Below, in pieces: positions 12,376 through 27,610 of a stretch of DNA of 64,000 nt. The DNA comes from Oxytricha trifallax (Eukaryota; Ciliophora; Spirotrichea; Sporadotrichida; Oxytrichidae): the NCBI GenBank assembly GCA_000711775.1, contig ARYC01001236.1, forward strand, positions 1 through 64,000, read 5' to 3'. The first letter of the stretch is position 1; each line of letters opens with the position of its first letter. The position numbers were made by a program, and so were the translations under genes. Under the pieces are notes generated by a model. The model ran no database searches. It saw only the letters and a list, made by a program, of their open reading frames with translations, and was not told the DNA's origin.

Positions 12376-12616
12376 ATATAATTCACAAATAAAATCCAAA
12401 TTTTTATTAATTTCATTTTCAAATTAGTTAATTAACTTTTCTTGAATGGAAAAAGTCATAAAATTAATTTTATTGATCAATAAGTTAATATATAATCAGT
12501 AAAATAAAAATTATTTTATATATTATAAGTGAAATTACTATAATTTTAATTATAAAATAAATAGGAAATATTACCGTAACTTTTAGCTAACTAACTTGAT
12601 ATAATAAATCAATAAA

Positions 12617-15600
12617 ATGTTCAAAAATTAAAAATCCCTAATAATTAACAAAAAGCTATTCCTGTTAATACTATCTTTATGTTTAGTGTGTTCTTATGCT
12701 TCAACCTCATTATATAATAATTTGCATATTTATAGTACAAATCCCCATACTTATTTTAAATATTATCTTATAAACAATTCATAAGAATTGGGCACTTCTG
12801 CTAACATACACAATAATTTACTTGATGGAAGAATGCCTCAATAAAATAATATTATTTCTGATGGAATTAACTCGCGACGTTACTTAGCTGATAATGCCGT
12901 TTCAACTCCCAATATATTTTTATATTATATTTATACACGATTTCTTTCTTTTAAAAGAATTATCGAATTTATTTTATAATCACCAATGGGAACACTTCTC
13001 TATCTTAGGTAATTGCTGAGTTCAGTAGTAAGTCTGATAAGTAGTTAGTATACTCAAGACTTAATGATTACTTCAGTCTTACTAAATATTTATAAATCTT
13101 ATAATATACTATATGATATTAAAATGATTTTTTTGTTAAAAATGGTTATTAAAAAATAACAAATATGTAAATATCTATTGGAATACAGAAAATTAATGGC
13201 GAATATTACTTAAAATCTAACAAATAGCACTAACAATAAACTCTTGTAAGAATTTAAATAAAATAAATTAAATAATTAAAAACTTTTGATTGTATTATGA
13301 CTTTATTATTTAAGAATAGAAGGCAGATCAGTTAAAGTCGTATATGACATAAATGGATTAGTCATATGTAACTATCTATAACAAACACATTTAATTTATA
13401 CTTAATTGATGAATTCTCTATAAATAGTAATTGTATAAATAAATTAAAACCTTTATTTGACTACATCAATCTAAAAAATGCAACTTAACTAAATCAGATA
13501 CTGCTACAAGGAGATTTTTATTAAATTTTTACTTAGTAATTTTTTAATTTAATTAGTCATTACATTCTAAAATTTAATACTCATTCTATTTTTCTACATA
13601 ATAAAGTTAAAAATATTTATAATTATAATGATTTCACATCGTATTCCTCAGTAAGACAATTAGATAGAACTTTCAATCAAAATCCATATTCCTCAAGTAA
13701 CAGCTCTTCAAATAAAATGAACCCATAATTAGTAGAATTCTTACGCTCTGGGCTTCCTGTAATTGTTGCAATTGTAATTTTACTCACTTGGGCTATTATG
13801 TACAAGTTTTGCTTAAAGAAAAAGATATAGCCATTTTAATATTGATATTTAATAGTTTAAGTTTTTAGATTATATAATAAATCAATTTATATAAAGATCT
13901 CATAAGATGGCTAAGTGAAATTTATGTTAAAGAAATCAGTGAGAAATTGCACTATATGGAGAAAACTGTATAAGAAATATTTATATAAAAAAGATAAAAA
14001 TGAATGTCATTAATTAGTGGGAGCCACTTCATTGAACGTTACAAATCTCACAGCAATCAGTCAAAATATGATAAAAATTGTAAATATGAAAATCCTGAAA
14101 TACAAAAACTTACTTAGATAATATAAACTTGAATTATTTTTATAATTTAATTTAAGAAATTTGTTTGGATATATTTAATTATTATATTTATTTGGGACCA
14201 AGTTAGTAAAAGTTTATATTTTTTCTGTTTGGTCCCAATCCTAATGTATTATTATAAAATTTATAAATAAAATAAAATTAATTGAAATTAGTGGCTTAAT
14301 ATTAAATTGGGTTTCTATCAAATTTAAATGAAATTTATTCGTGCTTTTTATTAAAAATATGACAATTAAGTAATGCTTAAATTTTAATTTTTTTTTAAGT
14401 TTTGTTGTTTTATTAAGAATTAATATGTAATTTACTCTTTTTCTTAGATTATGAATAAATGAAATGTTAGTTTAGTAGAAAGTAATTACATTCTTAGTTT
14501 AAATTCTTTAATAATACATTTAAAGCAATAATTAAATAAATTTAATATAATTATTGGTACCAAGTGGTAAAAATAAATTAATATTGCTACTTGGTACCAA
14601 AGTAATATTTAAAAATACTAAAAATTAAACAAACTATTTTAATAATTTTAAAATACTCATTGAATCTTACAACTATGAAGTTCTATATTTTTGAAACTAT
14701 TATATATTCCAGATTTTTTTCTATTTTGACTGAATGAATGATATCTCTAGCTACCAATAAACTGTGAATAATCAATCATCTCATAATTATTATGCAAATA
14801 ACAGTAGTTAATAGTAAGTTAAGTAAATTGGTAGTAGTCTTCAACAGAATTCATCAATTTTTATTATTAATGAATGATTAAATTTTCATTGAAATTCATC
14901 TAATGCAAGCATTCAATCAAGATAAAATAAGAACATGAATGCGAAATAAAGCCAAGATTAACTCCCTATGACAACTGATGTTTCTGTGATTATTTATTCA
15001 GTTGCAAAAAATGAACGAAACATTAATATTAATAAATATTTTACTCAAAATAATATTAAAAATTATAATTGAAAAACCCTCAAATCAATTTTGAAATTGA
15101 AAATTAAGAAAATTTAGAGTCAGAAATCTGTAGCAATGATATAAATAAATTTTAATTTAATTATTATGCGTTAGATATTCTGGAAGAAGGAAATAAGCCA
15201 ATAATTAGGTAAAATTTGCCTATAGCTGTAGATAAGATTTTTGCACATACTCGTAATGCTTCAGTTAATTTTCATCCATAATTAGACAATAGTAATTATG
15301 CTGTTCATAATAATTTCATTATTCCTTCAATATAATTGATTTTATTTTTATATTTTAATTAAAAGGTATGTAAAGGAAATTTTGAATATATGATAGTCTT
15401 GGATAACTAAAACAATATTTTTAATCTATGAAACTTTTCGTCGTTTTAGGTTTTATTATCTCTATTAGAGGTAAAAATATCTTTAATTTAAGAGAAAGCT
15501 TCTAAATTATGACTTCCTGTTCCCAATAAAAAAATAATTAGCATTCTCACCTGGTAAAATTTATAGTGGCTTTAAAATAAAAGTCAAAGCTTATTTAAAA

Positions 15601-16283
15601 TTCAATCTTATAAGATATTCTATTTTTTACCAATAATGACAATGCAGAATTTATCAACCCAAATAATTAAAAATAATGTATGAATTTAATTTTTTAATAA
15701 AAAAATAAACAATATTGTAGGAATACATTTGAATTTGGAAAATATATTAGATTCAATTTATAATAAATCAAAATCGTGGCAGTTAAAGTTGGCCAAATTA
15801 AACGATGTTGGGCTCATTCGATAGAAAATTCTAATTAGCTGGACTTTATTATTGGCGGTACTATTTTATCTCATCCTTGGAGTGAGATAACTTCAGTTTA
15901 ATTAATCACCACTTAATTCATTAAATTTACTCTCATATTAAACTGAAGTTAACTCACTCCCTCGATGCATTAAATAGTACCGCCAATAATAAAGTCCAGC
16001 TAATTTGAATTCTCTATCGAATGAGCCCAAGATCGTTTAAATTGGCCAACTTTAACTGCCAAGAATTTGATTTGAATTTTATTTAACTATAATTATTTCC
16101 CCAATTTCGAATGTATTCCTACAACAATATATTTATTTTTATAATGGAGCAATAAGTTTCAGCAACAGAAATAAAGACATTGATTTTGAAGATTAAATAT
16201 TAGATAGTCTGGGAATAGAAATTGAAGACCTTTAAGACAGTCAATAAATGAAGGGAATTAGTAAATTTTCATAATTAGAATGA
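12617..16283 (+). CDS. Membrane-protein paralog B
   Basis: ATG at 12617 opens a basic N-terminus and a hydrophobic signal core (KKLFLLILSLCLVCSYAS). Short ectodomain blocks follow (LDGRMPQQNN; IAEFSSKSDKQLVYSRLNDY). The transmembrane block is at 13745-13830 (GLPVIVAIVILLTWAIMYKF, then CLKKK), starting with the same GLP as paralog A. The tail has a basic part (SVRNCTIWRKLYKKYLYKK), Asn/Ser-rich parts at 14740-15020, a longer block at 15085-15320 (NLPIAVDKIFAHTRNASVNF) and a last block at 16140-16283 with an acidic end, stopping at TGA 16281-16283. A palindromic MITE sits in the last large IES. It is a single-pass membrane protein by architecture. Its function is unknown. Confidence 0.6.
14193..14600. 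repeat. Two inverted repeats within an IES of paralog B
   Basis: TGGGACCA (14193-14200) pairs with TGGTCCCA (14230-14237). TTGGTACCAAGT (14554-14565) pairs with ACTTGGTACCAA (14589-14600). Both are short hairpins in AT-rich noncoding DNA and may be remnants of small palindromic insertions. Confidence 0.6.
15716..16123. mobile_element. Palindromic MITE, copy 1, with 7-bp target duplication
   Basis: This 408-bp element begins TGTAGGAATACAT and ends with the complement. Its arms share long complementary stretches (TGGCGGTACTATTTA; AAAGTCCAGCTAATT). ACAATAT flanks it directly on both sides (15709-15715 and 16124-16130). The same family occurs at 50734-51145 and 60234-60639. It has no coding capacity. 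It lies between coding blocks of paralog B and must be removed with its IES. Confidence 0.85.
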
Positions 16284-16609
16284 ATATATATATTGCAATT
16301 TAATTTATATATCAACCTTAATTCAATAATTTATTTTATCAATATATACATAGTATAAGAATAATATCTATTACGATAAATACATGAATGGTATATAAAA
16401 AGATATGAAAAATTATTATAATATACAATAATATACACACGATAGGCCACTTTTGAAGTGAAACTTAATTATGAGATTCAATTAGATATATTTATTATTA
16501 TTAAATAAAAAGATTTTATTAAGGGCGATTATAAAACAATAATTATTCCCATTTAATAATTCGATTTATTTATTATTAAGCCCCATTAAGATTTTTAAAT
16601 TATTATAAC

Positions 16610-19278
16610 ATGACAAAGAAACTAAAGGACCACAAATACGATACTCTCAGATAAAATATACTCTCCTCTTCTAAAACTTAAAAAATAATCATATTAATAA
16701 CAGCATTTTTATCAATAAATACAATCCAAAGTACAAACGAGACTCTAAATTCTGGAAATACTTACTATTTTGGTCACAATAAGGTTTTTGCAGATTTTGG
16801 AATCTTTATATTATAATCAATATATTTATTAAATTAAGTTAACTTAATAAAACTTTAAATAAAAATATCTAACCTAGAAATCACTTAATTTAAGCTAGCA
16901 GCAATAATAAATAAAACTCTAATAAAGATTTAATTGAGCCAAACTTTAAAAAAATGTATTAATTAATTAATTAATTAATTAATTGCTTTATTTTTTAATG
17001 TTTATATATTGATTATTATATAATAACTCTAACTAAAGTGAAGACGTCGGTTACAGGAATGACAATATAAAAAGAATTCTTTAATCAGATATATCAATAA
17101 AGATGAGAAAAAGTAATTATTTAGACAGTTAGTTAGTTGTAAGTTTATAATTAAATATATAACTTAAATTTCACTTTTTATTTTTAGAGATAGATTTAAT
17201 ATTTAAATAAAATTTTTTAAAAATAGTAATTAAGAAATGACTTTTGAAGAATAATAAAACAATTTCTTTGATTTATTTGTGAATTAAATATTTTTGTTGA
17301 TAATAAAAAAATTTACATTTTATTAATGATATATTTCCTTAATAATTTTGAATTCGTTTCCTGAAATGAATCAAATAAAGCTTATTGACAAGGAAATTAA
17401 AATCATGAAAAATGCAACTAAAAAATCTTTATATTAATTATTTAGGAAAATTCAGATTTTCAAACAAAATATAACTTAATTAAAATTTGGTTTTTTTAGG
17501 TATATCATTTAAAAATAAAATATTCTTTATAAGTTTGGCATTAATAAATTTTGGAAAATATTACATAAGTTTGATACAGTTACTTTTAATAAAGTAGATT
17601 TTTATAGAAATTTAATTTCATAATCAATATTTATGTAATTGATTATTTTCATGTCATTTTAGTTTTTAAAACTTTATTACTCTTTTTATTTTCTCAATTA
17701 TGTTTAGTTTTAGAAAATATAAGATGATTCTTATAAAATATATATTTTTAATATTTTTAAATAATCTGTTTCGTTGTAATGGTAGCTTTAAATTATAAAT
17801 TTCTATAAAAATTTAACAGCAGCTCATGAATAAAATATATATATTAATTAATTGAAATTATAAGAGATAAATGATTTTAATATAATATAAATTTCTATAC
17901 TATAATGAATAAACCTTAAAGCAACCTCTAATTAAATATTTTGATTTAGATAAAATGACAGAAATTTTAGATTTCTATGAAAAAGCTGGCATAAGTTCTA
18001 TATAATAAATATAGAAAGCTGATAAATTATTTTCACAAAATAAATCTGTAACCGCAAATAACAAAAGCACGATCTCCAATATTAATAAAAAATTTCTTGA
18101 TATATACCTTTATATTTTATTGTTATATTAAACTATTATTGATCTATATTTTAATTTTTCGAAGTAAAATGATAATAATTATATTAATATAAGGTATAAA
18201 ATTAAAATCTATAATATTTATGAGAAGAGCAAAACTTTCGTTATAATATATGGGATCCCAATTATAGTATTCCTAATTGTAATACCGCTCATTATATTGA
18301 TAATTCTGAAATATTTCATAACAACCATGCCAAAGGAAAATGGTAAAATAAAATGGATTTTCAAGTTCAAAAAGCTAAGTTTAATTAGAGATATTAAAAT
18401 TATATTTTGCTGCGGTTGTCATAAAAAGGAAAATTAGAAATAAATTAATGAAAAAAGTGGCGAAGGTCAACTTCATTAAAGTATTTAAAATATAGCAAAT
18501 GTAGAAGTTAAATATATTTTTTTGTTAATTATAGTTTATCATAATCTTACAAAAATTGATTTGTCTTAATTGATTTTTTAATAATAATTTGCTAATAAAT
18601 TAAATTATTTCTATAATTTAATCGTACATCATTTTTATATTAATCCTTATTTTATAATAGTGATATTAGAGAGCAATAATAATTTGGAGTTACTAGCTAA
18701 TCATTAGTAAATTATAGTGATCTTAATCATTCAAAAAGTTCAAGTTGTATAACTTATATCAATTAGGCTAACTAAGAAAATCAAAAACACAATGCCTAAA
18801 GAAACGAAAATTTAAATTCTTAGAATATAGAGTCAAGCTAAAATGTTAATTATTTATAAGACAAGCAAGAGCCTATTAATATTTAGTCCAATCATACATA
18901 TTTTTATTTTTATATACTTTTCTTATAAATAATCCCAAGGAAAACTAACAAGTGAAAGCAAATATGGATAAAATAATATAAGAGGAAAATATTGAGCACA
19001 ATTATGTCTCATTTATTCATAATTAACAAGAGGAAGTATCTATATAAATAGAACATAACAATTTTGTAAATTTATCTACTTAAATTATTGCTCAAAATTT
19101 TTTGCAAACTTTAAATATGATTTTAAATTATTAAAATCAAATCAAATTTTAAATTAAGAATTTCTTTTATAATTTTGAATCTCCAAAAAGTAGTTAATTT
19201 GAGAGCTTTGATAATAATCTAGACAACAGCAATAACAAATTAAATTAATTAGAGAAATTTGACAATGAAAAACAATGA
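16610..19278 (+). CDS. Membrane-protein paralog C
   Basis: ATG at 16610 (MTKKLKDHKYDTLRQ) leads to a hydrophobic segment (IIILITAFLSINTIQS), probably a signal peptide. An ectodomain block at 17955-18110 contains KAGISSIQQIQKADKLFSQN. The transmembrane block at 18225-18330 reads TFVIIYGIPIIVFLIVIPLI, then a basic segment ending IIFCCGCHKKEN. Tail MDSs (18660-18900, 18930-19110, 19185-19278) are Asn/Gln/Ser-rich and end KFDNEKQ with TGA at 19276-19278. The (V)YG(I/L)P motif at the start of the helix is shared with paralog E. Its function is unknown; it is part of the tandem family. Confidence 0.6.
16959..16985. repeat. (ATTA)n simple repeat
   Basis: A short tandem run of ATTA/TTAA in an IES of paralog C. 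Confidence 0.9.
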
Positions 19279-20420
19279 TATTTATTTTGATAATAAATTT
19301 AAGATTTGTTGGTTCATGCATGTTTGTAATTGTTATTAATTAAACCATTAGAAAATTTAATTGAAAAATATATTAGCACATTTAAAAACTTGTAACGTTG
19401 ATTAAAAAAACTATCTCATTTAATAAACAATTTTAAAGATTGAAATTTAATATTTAGTGATGTTACTGTAAATTAAACCCCATTAGTTAAAACAGAACGG
19501 AGATTGTGATTAAGATTATTAAAATAAAAATAATATATAATTTTTATTATCTGAAATTAATTAAAATTAAAATAAATTAAAATTTACTCACCCTGATTTG
19601 CTTTTTTGATAGAGATTATAAATTGAACAAATAGTTTTAATAATTAGGCTAAACATTTATAATTTACTCCAATAATTCTTATATTTTTAATTAAATAATA
19701 TTATCTCCCAATCTATTCTCTTAATTGACAAATAGGGTTTTATATAAATTAATTTTTTATATGAGTTACAATGGGATGATAATCTGAAATAAAGAAAAGT
19801 TTATTATTAGTGATTATAATTAATCACTAATATATTAAATTTAATTAAAACCCATTTTATATAAATTATTTTACATTAATATGTTATAAGTTTAGAATTA
19901 TTTAAATCTATTTATATTAATAAGATATTATTAAACTATTTTTATTTTGCTTATAACTCACTAATAAAATTATATATTATTATAATTAATCATCTTTTCG
20001 ATATCGAATATATAACAAAATATTATACAAATAGTACTAAACAATTATGGCAAACTATACCCACTAATATTAATAAATATAAATAAATTAATGTATTATA
20101 AAATGTTTAAATTGATTGCAATATAAAAAATTATTTCAATTTAATCAAAGTTATATCAATTGCAATAAAAATGAAAGAAATTAAAAAAAGTTGAAGGTTA
20201 TAAAATATAGAATGTTAAAGACAATTTTTTTTGTTTAATTCTCTAGATTATATTATCAATTAAAATAATAAATATAATAAGTTTATTAATCTAATTTTAT
20301 AATTCTATATTATTTACTAATAAGACTTAAGGCTTTAATTGATTCAAAAATGCCTTTTATGGTTTAAAAAAATTAATTAATATATTTTTAAGTTAAATAA
20401 ATCTATTATTATTATTTAAA
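19279..20420. other. AT-rich gap, no gene seen
   Basis: This is more than 1 kb of very AT-rich sequence following the stop of paralog C. I find no coding block, palindrome or signal peptide for the next paralog, which leaves paralog D without a visible 5' half. Confidence 0.45.
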
Positions 20421-21180
20421 GTTTAGTGTAATCATTCTCACAATAGAAGTTCAATAAGTTCAAAGTTCAGACAATAAATTAATAAATCATAATAGTAACA
20501 CAAGTACATAATACTTTCAGTTGACATAGAAAATATCTTAAAGTTAATATTTTTAAAATAATTATTTATCTGGGAAATTATATATCATAAGATTATCAAT
20601 ATATTTGATAGTGCATAAATATTTCTAAAATATAAAAAAAGTTAGAGTTTCTAATAATAAAGAGATAACTTTATTAATAAATCAATATCGGACTATTTAA
20701 ACCATGATTTATCGGTAACTGTAAATAATCAGGAATTCTTAAACCATGAAAATAAATTAAATCTCAAAGATTATAATTCAAATCAATCTCTTCTAATTGA
20801 AAAATATATAATATACTCTAAATATTAGTAAATTAATTTATTTACTTATTTATAATATAAGAAAAGCATAATAGAATTATTTTTTAATTTAAAATAAAGT
20901 TGAGTTATTTAAAAATATATATAATTTTAAATTAATAGAATTGAGTCAAAATTATTGGGCTTCTCCCTGTAAGATTAATTTAGACTTTCTTCTCATAAGA
21001 GAAATTTGGCTAGGACTTCAAGTCTCAACTCAAATATTTTAATTAATAAAATAAATTTGAATTTTGAATTAAAATTTTAATTTTTATTATAAATCAATTG
21101 ATGAGGTTCCGACTGATATTGACGATGATTAATTAAATACTAATGGAAATTAAAGCATGGGATAATAATATTTTCGGTGA
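20420..21180 (+). pseudogene. Membrane-protein paralog D, tail-type MDSs only
   Basis: Coding-like blocks occur at about 20445-20560 (RSSISSKFRQQINKSQQQHK), 20660-20810 (DYLNHDLSVTVNNQEFLNHE), 20940-21050 (SHKRNLARTSSLNSN) and 21100-21180 (IDEVPTDIDDDQLNTNGNQS), with a possible TGA at 21178-21180. The acidic end resembles the tail ends of paralogs A, B and E. No signal peptide or transmembrane block is seen upstream. It is either a 3' remnant of a paralog, or its first half lies elsewhere (scrambling). It could also supply upstream blocks of paralog E. Confidence 0.4.
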
Positions 21181-21446
21181 CCCCATTATCAAATAATTAA
21201 TAATAGAGACTTAAAAAATCATCAGTTTTAAATGTTAAGCCAATAAAAAACACACATTAAAAAAAGAAATAAATGTTTAATTTAGTAAAAATGATAAAAA
21301 AAATAAATATTTTGAAATTTTAGTTGATGTATTAAAATATGAGATCCAATTTTATTTCTTAAACTTTATTTTTAACCATTTTTATTTAAATGTATATTTT
21401 TATTGGACGATAAATAAATGAAACTTTATTAGTATAATTCTACGAA

Positions 21447-23787
21447 CAATTTCAAAGGAAATACAACTATACTTAACAGATAATTGATATTCTAAACCAG
21501 TACACAGCTGATTCTGAAATAAGTGACTCTTTGATTTGTATAAATATTTATAATTATTTTTTTTCTAATATATGTATTTCTTACTTTGAAAATATATAAG
21601 ATGGCAGACTTATACCTAATCTATTCAGATCTGGACAAAGAATTCTAAGAAACCTATAATTTCAAATTATTCGTAATAACTCAACTCAATGTAAAATAAG
21701 ACCTGATATAATAAATTAGTTATTGTTAAATTTTATATTTAATAAAAAATCTTTTTAATTTATTATAAATCTATTCACATATGGCGGTTTAAAATATATG
21801 GACCAAATAATGAAATATGAATAGCAATTAATTGATAAATTTGATAGTGAGAATAACCATAATCAGAAAAATAATGATGACGCAAAATATGGTAAAAATA
21901 GGACAGCTTACATCATCCTTGTTTATGGGTTGCTTAACTTAAATAATATGGGAATATTTTTATTATTAATAAATTCTATTTGGATTAAAATTAATAATTG
22001 CCAATTGCATTTGGAGTATCTCTTTTAGTAATCACTGTACTACTATCTTGCTGCATTAAGAAAATAGTAATTGAAGATAGAAGTTAATGGATTTGCAGAG
22101 AGAAACCTAAAAAGTTCTTTATGTCATTACTGATCTGCAAAAAGAAAAATACTTATATATTCAATTTAAATTAAAAAAATCTTATAATGTAAAATTCTTA
22201 ATTAATTTAATACAGAGATTGTAGAATAAAACCAAAGCGACATAGAAAACTAGAGATAAAATAAACAGAAAAAAATCTAAAAACGATATGTATAAAAGAG
22301 AGCTAAATCTCATTCATAAACTACTACTAGTATAAAAGTTAATGAAAGCATCTAAAGACGACACCCTTCCTCGAATAAGTCAACTATTGATTAAATATAA
22401 CTAGTAAGCATTCTTAATACATAATTAGTGAAAAAAATATTCATAAATAAATTTATTATTTAATACAGATACAACAGATGCAAACAATTAGCTAAAATAG
22501 CATAATTATAGGTGAATAAATTAATTTAATCCAGATTGCACATGTTTGATTTTAATATTAAAATAAATATATATTTTTAGGTACTCTACCGCAGATTTTT
22601 ATGTATAAACCTGTTTTGCGGTAGAGTACCTTAATTATATTAATTAAATTAAATAAATAAATTAAAATAGAGCATTACTTTTTACACAAAATGCATGATA
22701 TAAAATAGTGAAATGTAATATATTAAGTGAATTTATATTTATAAATAAAAAAAGTTAAAATTTTCAAATTATGCTACCTTCCAGAGTAACAATATTTTTA
22801 TTTTAATTCGAAAAATTATTAAATAATTATATCATGCATTTTGTGTAAAAAGTAATGCTCTATTTTAATTTATTTATTTAATTTAATTAATATAATTAAG
22901 GTACTCTATCGCAAAACAGGCTTATACATAAAAATCTGCGGTAGAGTACCTAAAAATAATATTTATTTTAATATTAAAATCAAACATGTGCAATCTGGAT
23001 TAAATTAATTTATTCACCTATAATTATGCTATTTTAGCTAAATACATAGTGTAATTTAGTGGACAGTCAGAGTTAAAACATTCCATAGTTGAAAGATGAT
23101 AGGGAGCTTGATACAAGCCTTACTATAGCTCAAATTGATCATTTTTAATTTAAAATTTTTATTTGAAATTTTATCATGTACAAAGCAATAACAACATCAG
23201 TGAAATTGAAATTAAAATAGAAGATGAGCAAACTCCAAAAATCCAATTCAATTAAAATATTGCTAGAGTTTTAAAGTAAGAAATATATAATTAATTAACT
23301 TGCATTTTTATAGTATTTTTTTAAAAAAATCTATTGTTCATTTTTAATTTAAACTAATAACCTTTATTCATTTTATCACTTTGTTAATATACAGATTGTA
23401 TTATGATCTAAATATAAAAATAGCTTATAAATTTTAAGTGATTAAATAGGTATAATATACATTAATCAAAATTTGAAGGAGATTTTTTAAATATAAAAAA
23501 TTAGATTTATTTGATGTAACTTGGCTAATATTTTAGGCATTTAATTTCTCACTTCCAAAGTTGAAATAATTTAATTCTTTATTTTTATTATTTTAATTTT
23601 ACTTAAACCATTTAAATTGAGCATTAAAGTAAGCTTTAGCAAAAATTAAGAAAATAAAGTTCAACTACAATCACTAAGCGGTAATTTTCACATACATTAA
23701 AACAATAGACAACTCACATAAAAGCCAGAAATTATTAAAAAAAGCATCGACCTCCATATTGATAGCTAAATTGATGATATGGAATGA
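21447..23787 (+). CDS. Membrane-protein paralog E
   Basis: Blocks: 21447-21545 (YNYTQQIIDILNQYTADSEI), 21600-21715 (YLIYSDLDKEFQETYNFKLF), 21800-21933 and 22002-22160, which join through pointer TTGC to give RTAYIILVYGLPIAFGVSLL and CCIKK, the transmembrane helix and stop-transfer. The next block has SQWICREKPKKFF, resembling QKWICKYKVC in paralog F. A basic tail at 22210-22423 joins through pointer AATACATA to 23049 (SILNTQCNLVDSQSQNIPQL). The end reads HIDSQIDDME with TGA at 23785-23787. The N-terminus was not found. It is a single-pass membrane protein by architecture. Confidence 0.6.
21934..22001 (+). other. IES, pointer TTGC, inside the transmembrane block of paralog E
   Basis: TTGC occurs at 21930-21933 and 21998-22001. 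Removing 21934-22001 joins GTT TAT GGG TTG to CCA ATT GCA in frame, giving VYGLPIAFG, the motif shared with paralog C. Confidence 0.85.
22424..23048 (+). other. IES carrying a long palindrome, pointer AATACATA
   Basis: The 8-mer AATACATA is at 22416-22423 and 23041-23048. Removal joins AGC ATT CTT to AAT ACA TAG TGT AAT in frame. The 625-bp IES contains an inverted repeat with arms 22488-22703 and 22829-23042 (outer ends TTAGCTAAAATAGC). Each arm also holds an internal hairpin of GGTACTCTACCGC / GCGGTAGAGTACC. The palindrome looks like a non-autonomous element. Confidence 0.85.
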
Positions 23788-24826
23788 ACATAAATGTTTA
23801 AATTTTAGGAGCATTAAGAGAAAATATATAAGTTTAGAGAATTTTATTTGTAATATTGTAAAAGAGTAATTAACATGGGGGGGGAGGTTATCAAAATTAA
23901 TATTGAATAAGATAATTTAAGTAATTTAATTTAATTTTATAAAAAAATTTAAGCAATATTAAAATAAATGACTATACAAAACTAACGAATGATCTATTTC
24001 TATGATATTATTAACTTTAAAAAAATAAGTAAATGAGTTCTTTGAAACAATGAATTTAAAATGAATTTTTAATTTGTTTTTAGTCCAGCAATTTATAGTT
24101 ACATAAGATTATTTGCACTTTATATATGTGTTGCATTTAAATGTAAATGTATTTCTATGCATAATATTATATATTCCATATGCTATTCAAAGCTCATTAT
24201 TCTCATTAATTGATTTAACTACAATTCAAATAATAATTTTAATTATTATATTGAAAATATTTATTAGCAATTGATCATGTGTTTTTTACAGATTTCTCAT
24301 GTTTTATTTCATTTGAAAAATAAGAAAAATTTATATAAATTCTATGTTTTCAAATATAGAATTATTGAAGAATATTCTCATCATTATAAAATAAGTATAT
24401 TTGAAGAAAAGCTAAATATTTTTATATGATTTAATCTGAATTAATAGCGTTTTTGACACTTAATCTTTAAAGAATCTATGTTTTGGTAGTAAAAATTAAT
24501 TATAATTTTGTTTGAGATAAAAGGGATTTATTTTACAAATGATTTAAAATTTTATCACTTTAATAGAAGTTAAAATATTAGACTACCAATATAAATAATA
24601 TTTATATGCATGAATTGAATATAAACTATTTTCGCCTATAAATTCTGATTTAAAAAAACAAAATGTAATAACATATTATATGTATAATATAAAGCTTAGC
24701 AGTTTCTATATAAAATCTAATTAAATTAATTTCCTTATACTATTACCAATAATAAGTTAATATTTTAATTATAATTTTAATTTCATTAACAATTTACTTG
24801 TAAATTTAATTTTTTATTTTTGAATA
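23788..24826. other. AT-rich intergenic gap
   Basis: No coding block was found. A G10 run at 23878-23887 (ATGGGGGGGGAGG context) resembles one end of a G-run foldback element, but no partner C run follows. Confidence 0.4.
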
Positions 24827-27323
<2,497 letters not shown>

Positions 27324-27610
27324 GAGATAAAAAACTATAATGCTTTCTAATGTAATACAAAGGGCCAAATGACTACATATATAAATTGGAATTGAATTTC
27401 ACTTTTATTTATTTAACCGTTTTATTTATCTATTTATTAATTCTTTAATTGAAATTTTCTATCTTTTCTATAATCATAGTCACAAATAAGAGCAAAGATA
27501 ATCTGATTAAACTCTAAATCGATAAACAACTAATAAAAAAACAAGTAAATTAACTAGCAATAAAATTAAATAGCAAATGAACATTATATTATAATTATAA
27601 TTTACATATA

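Noticed and set aside
23878..23887. G10 run as a fourth foldback end
   Set aside because: There is no matching C run or inverted arm downstream.
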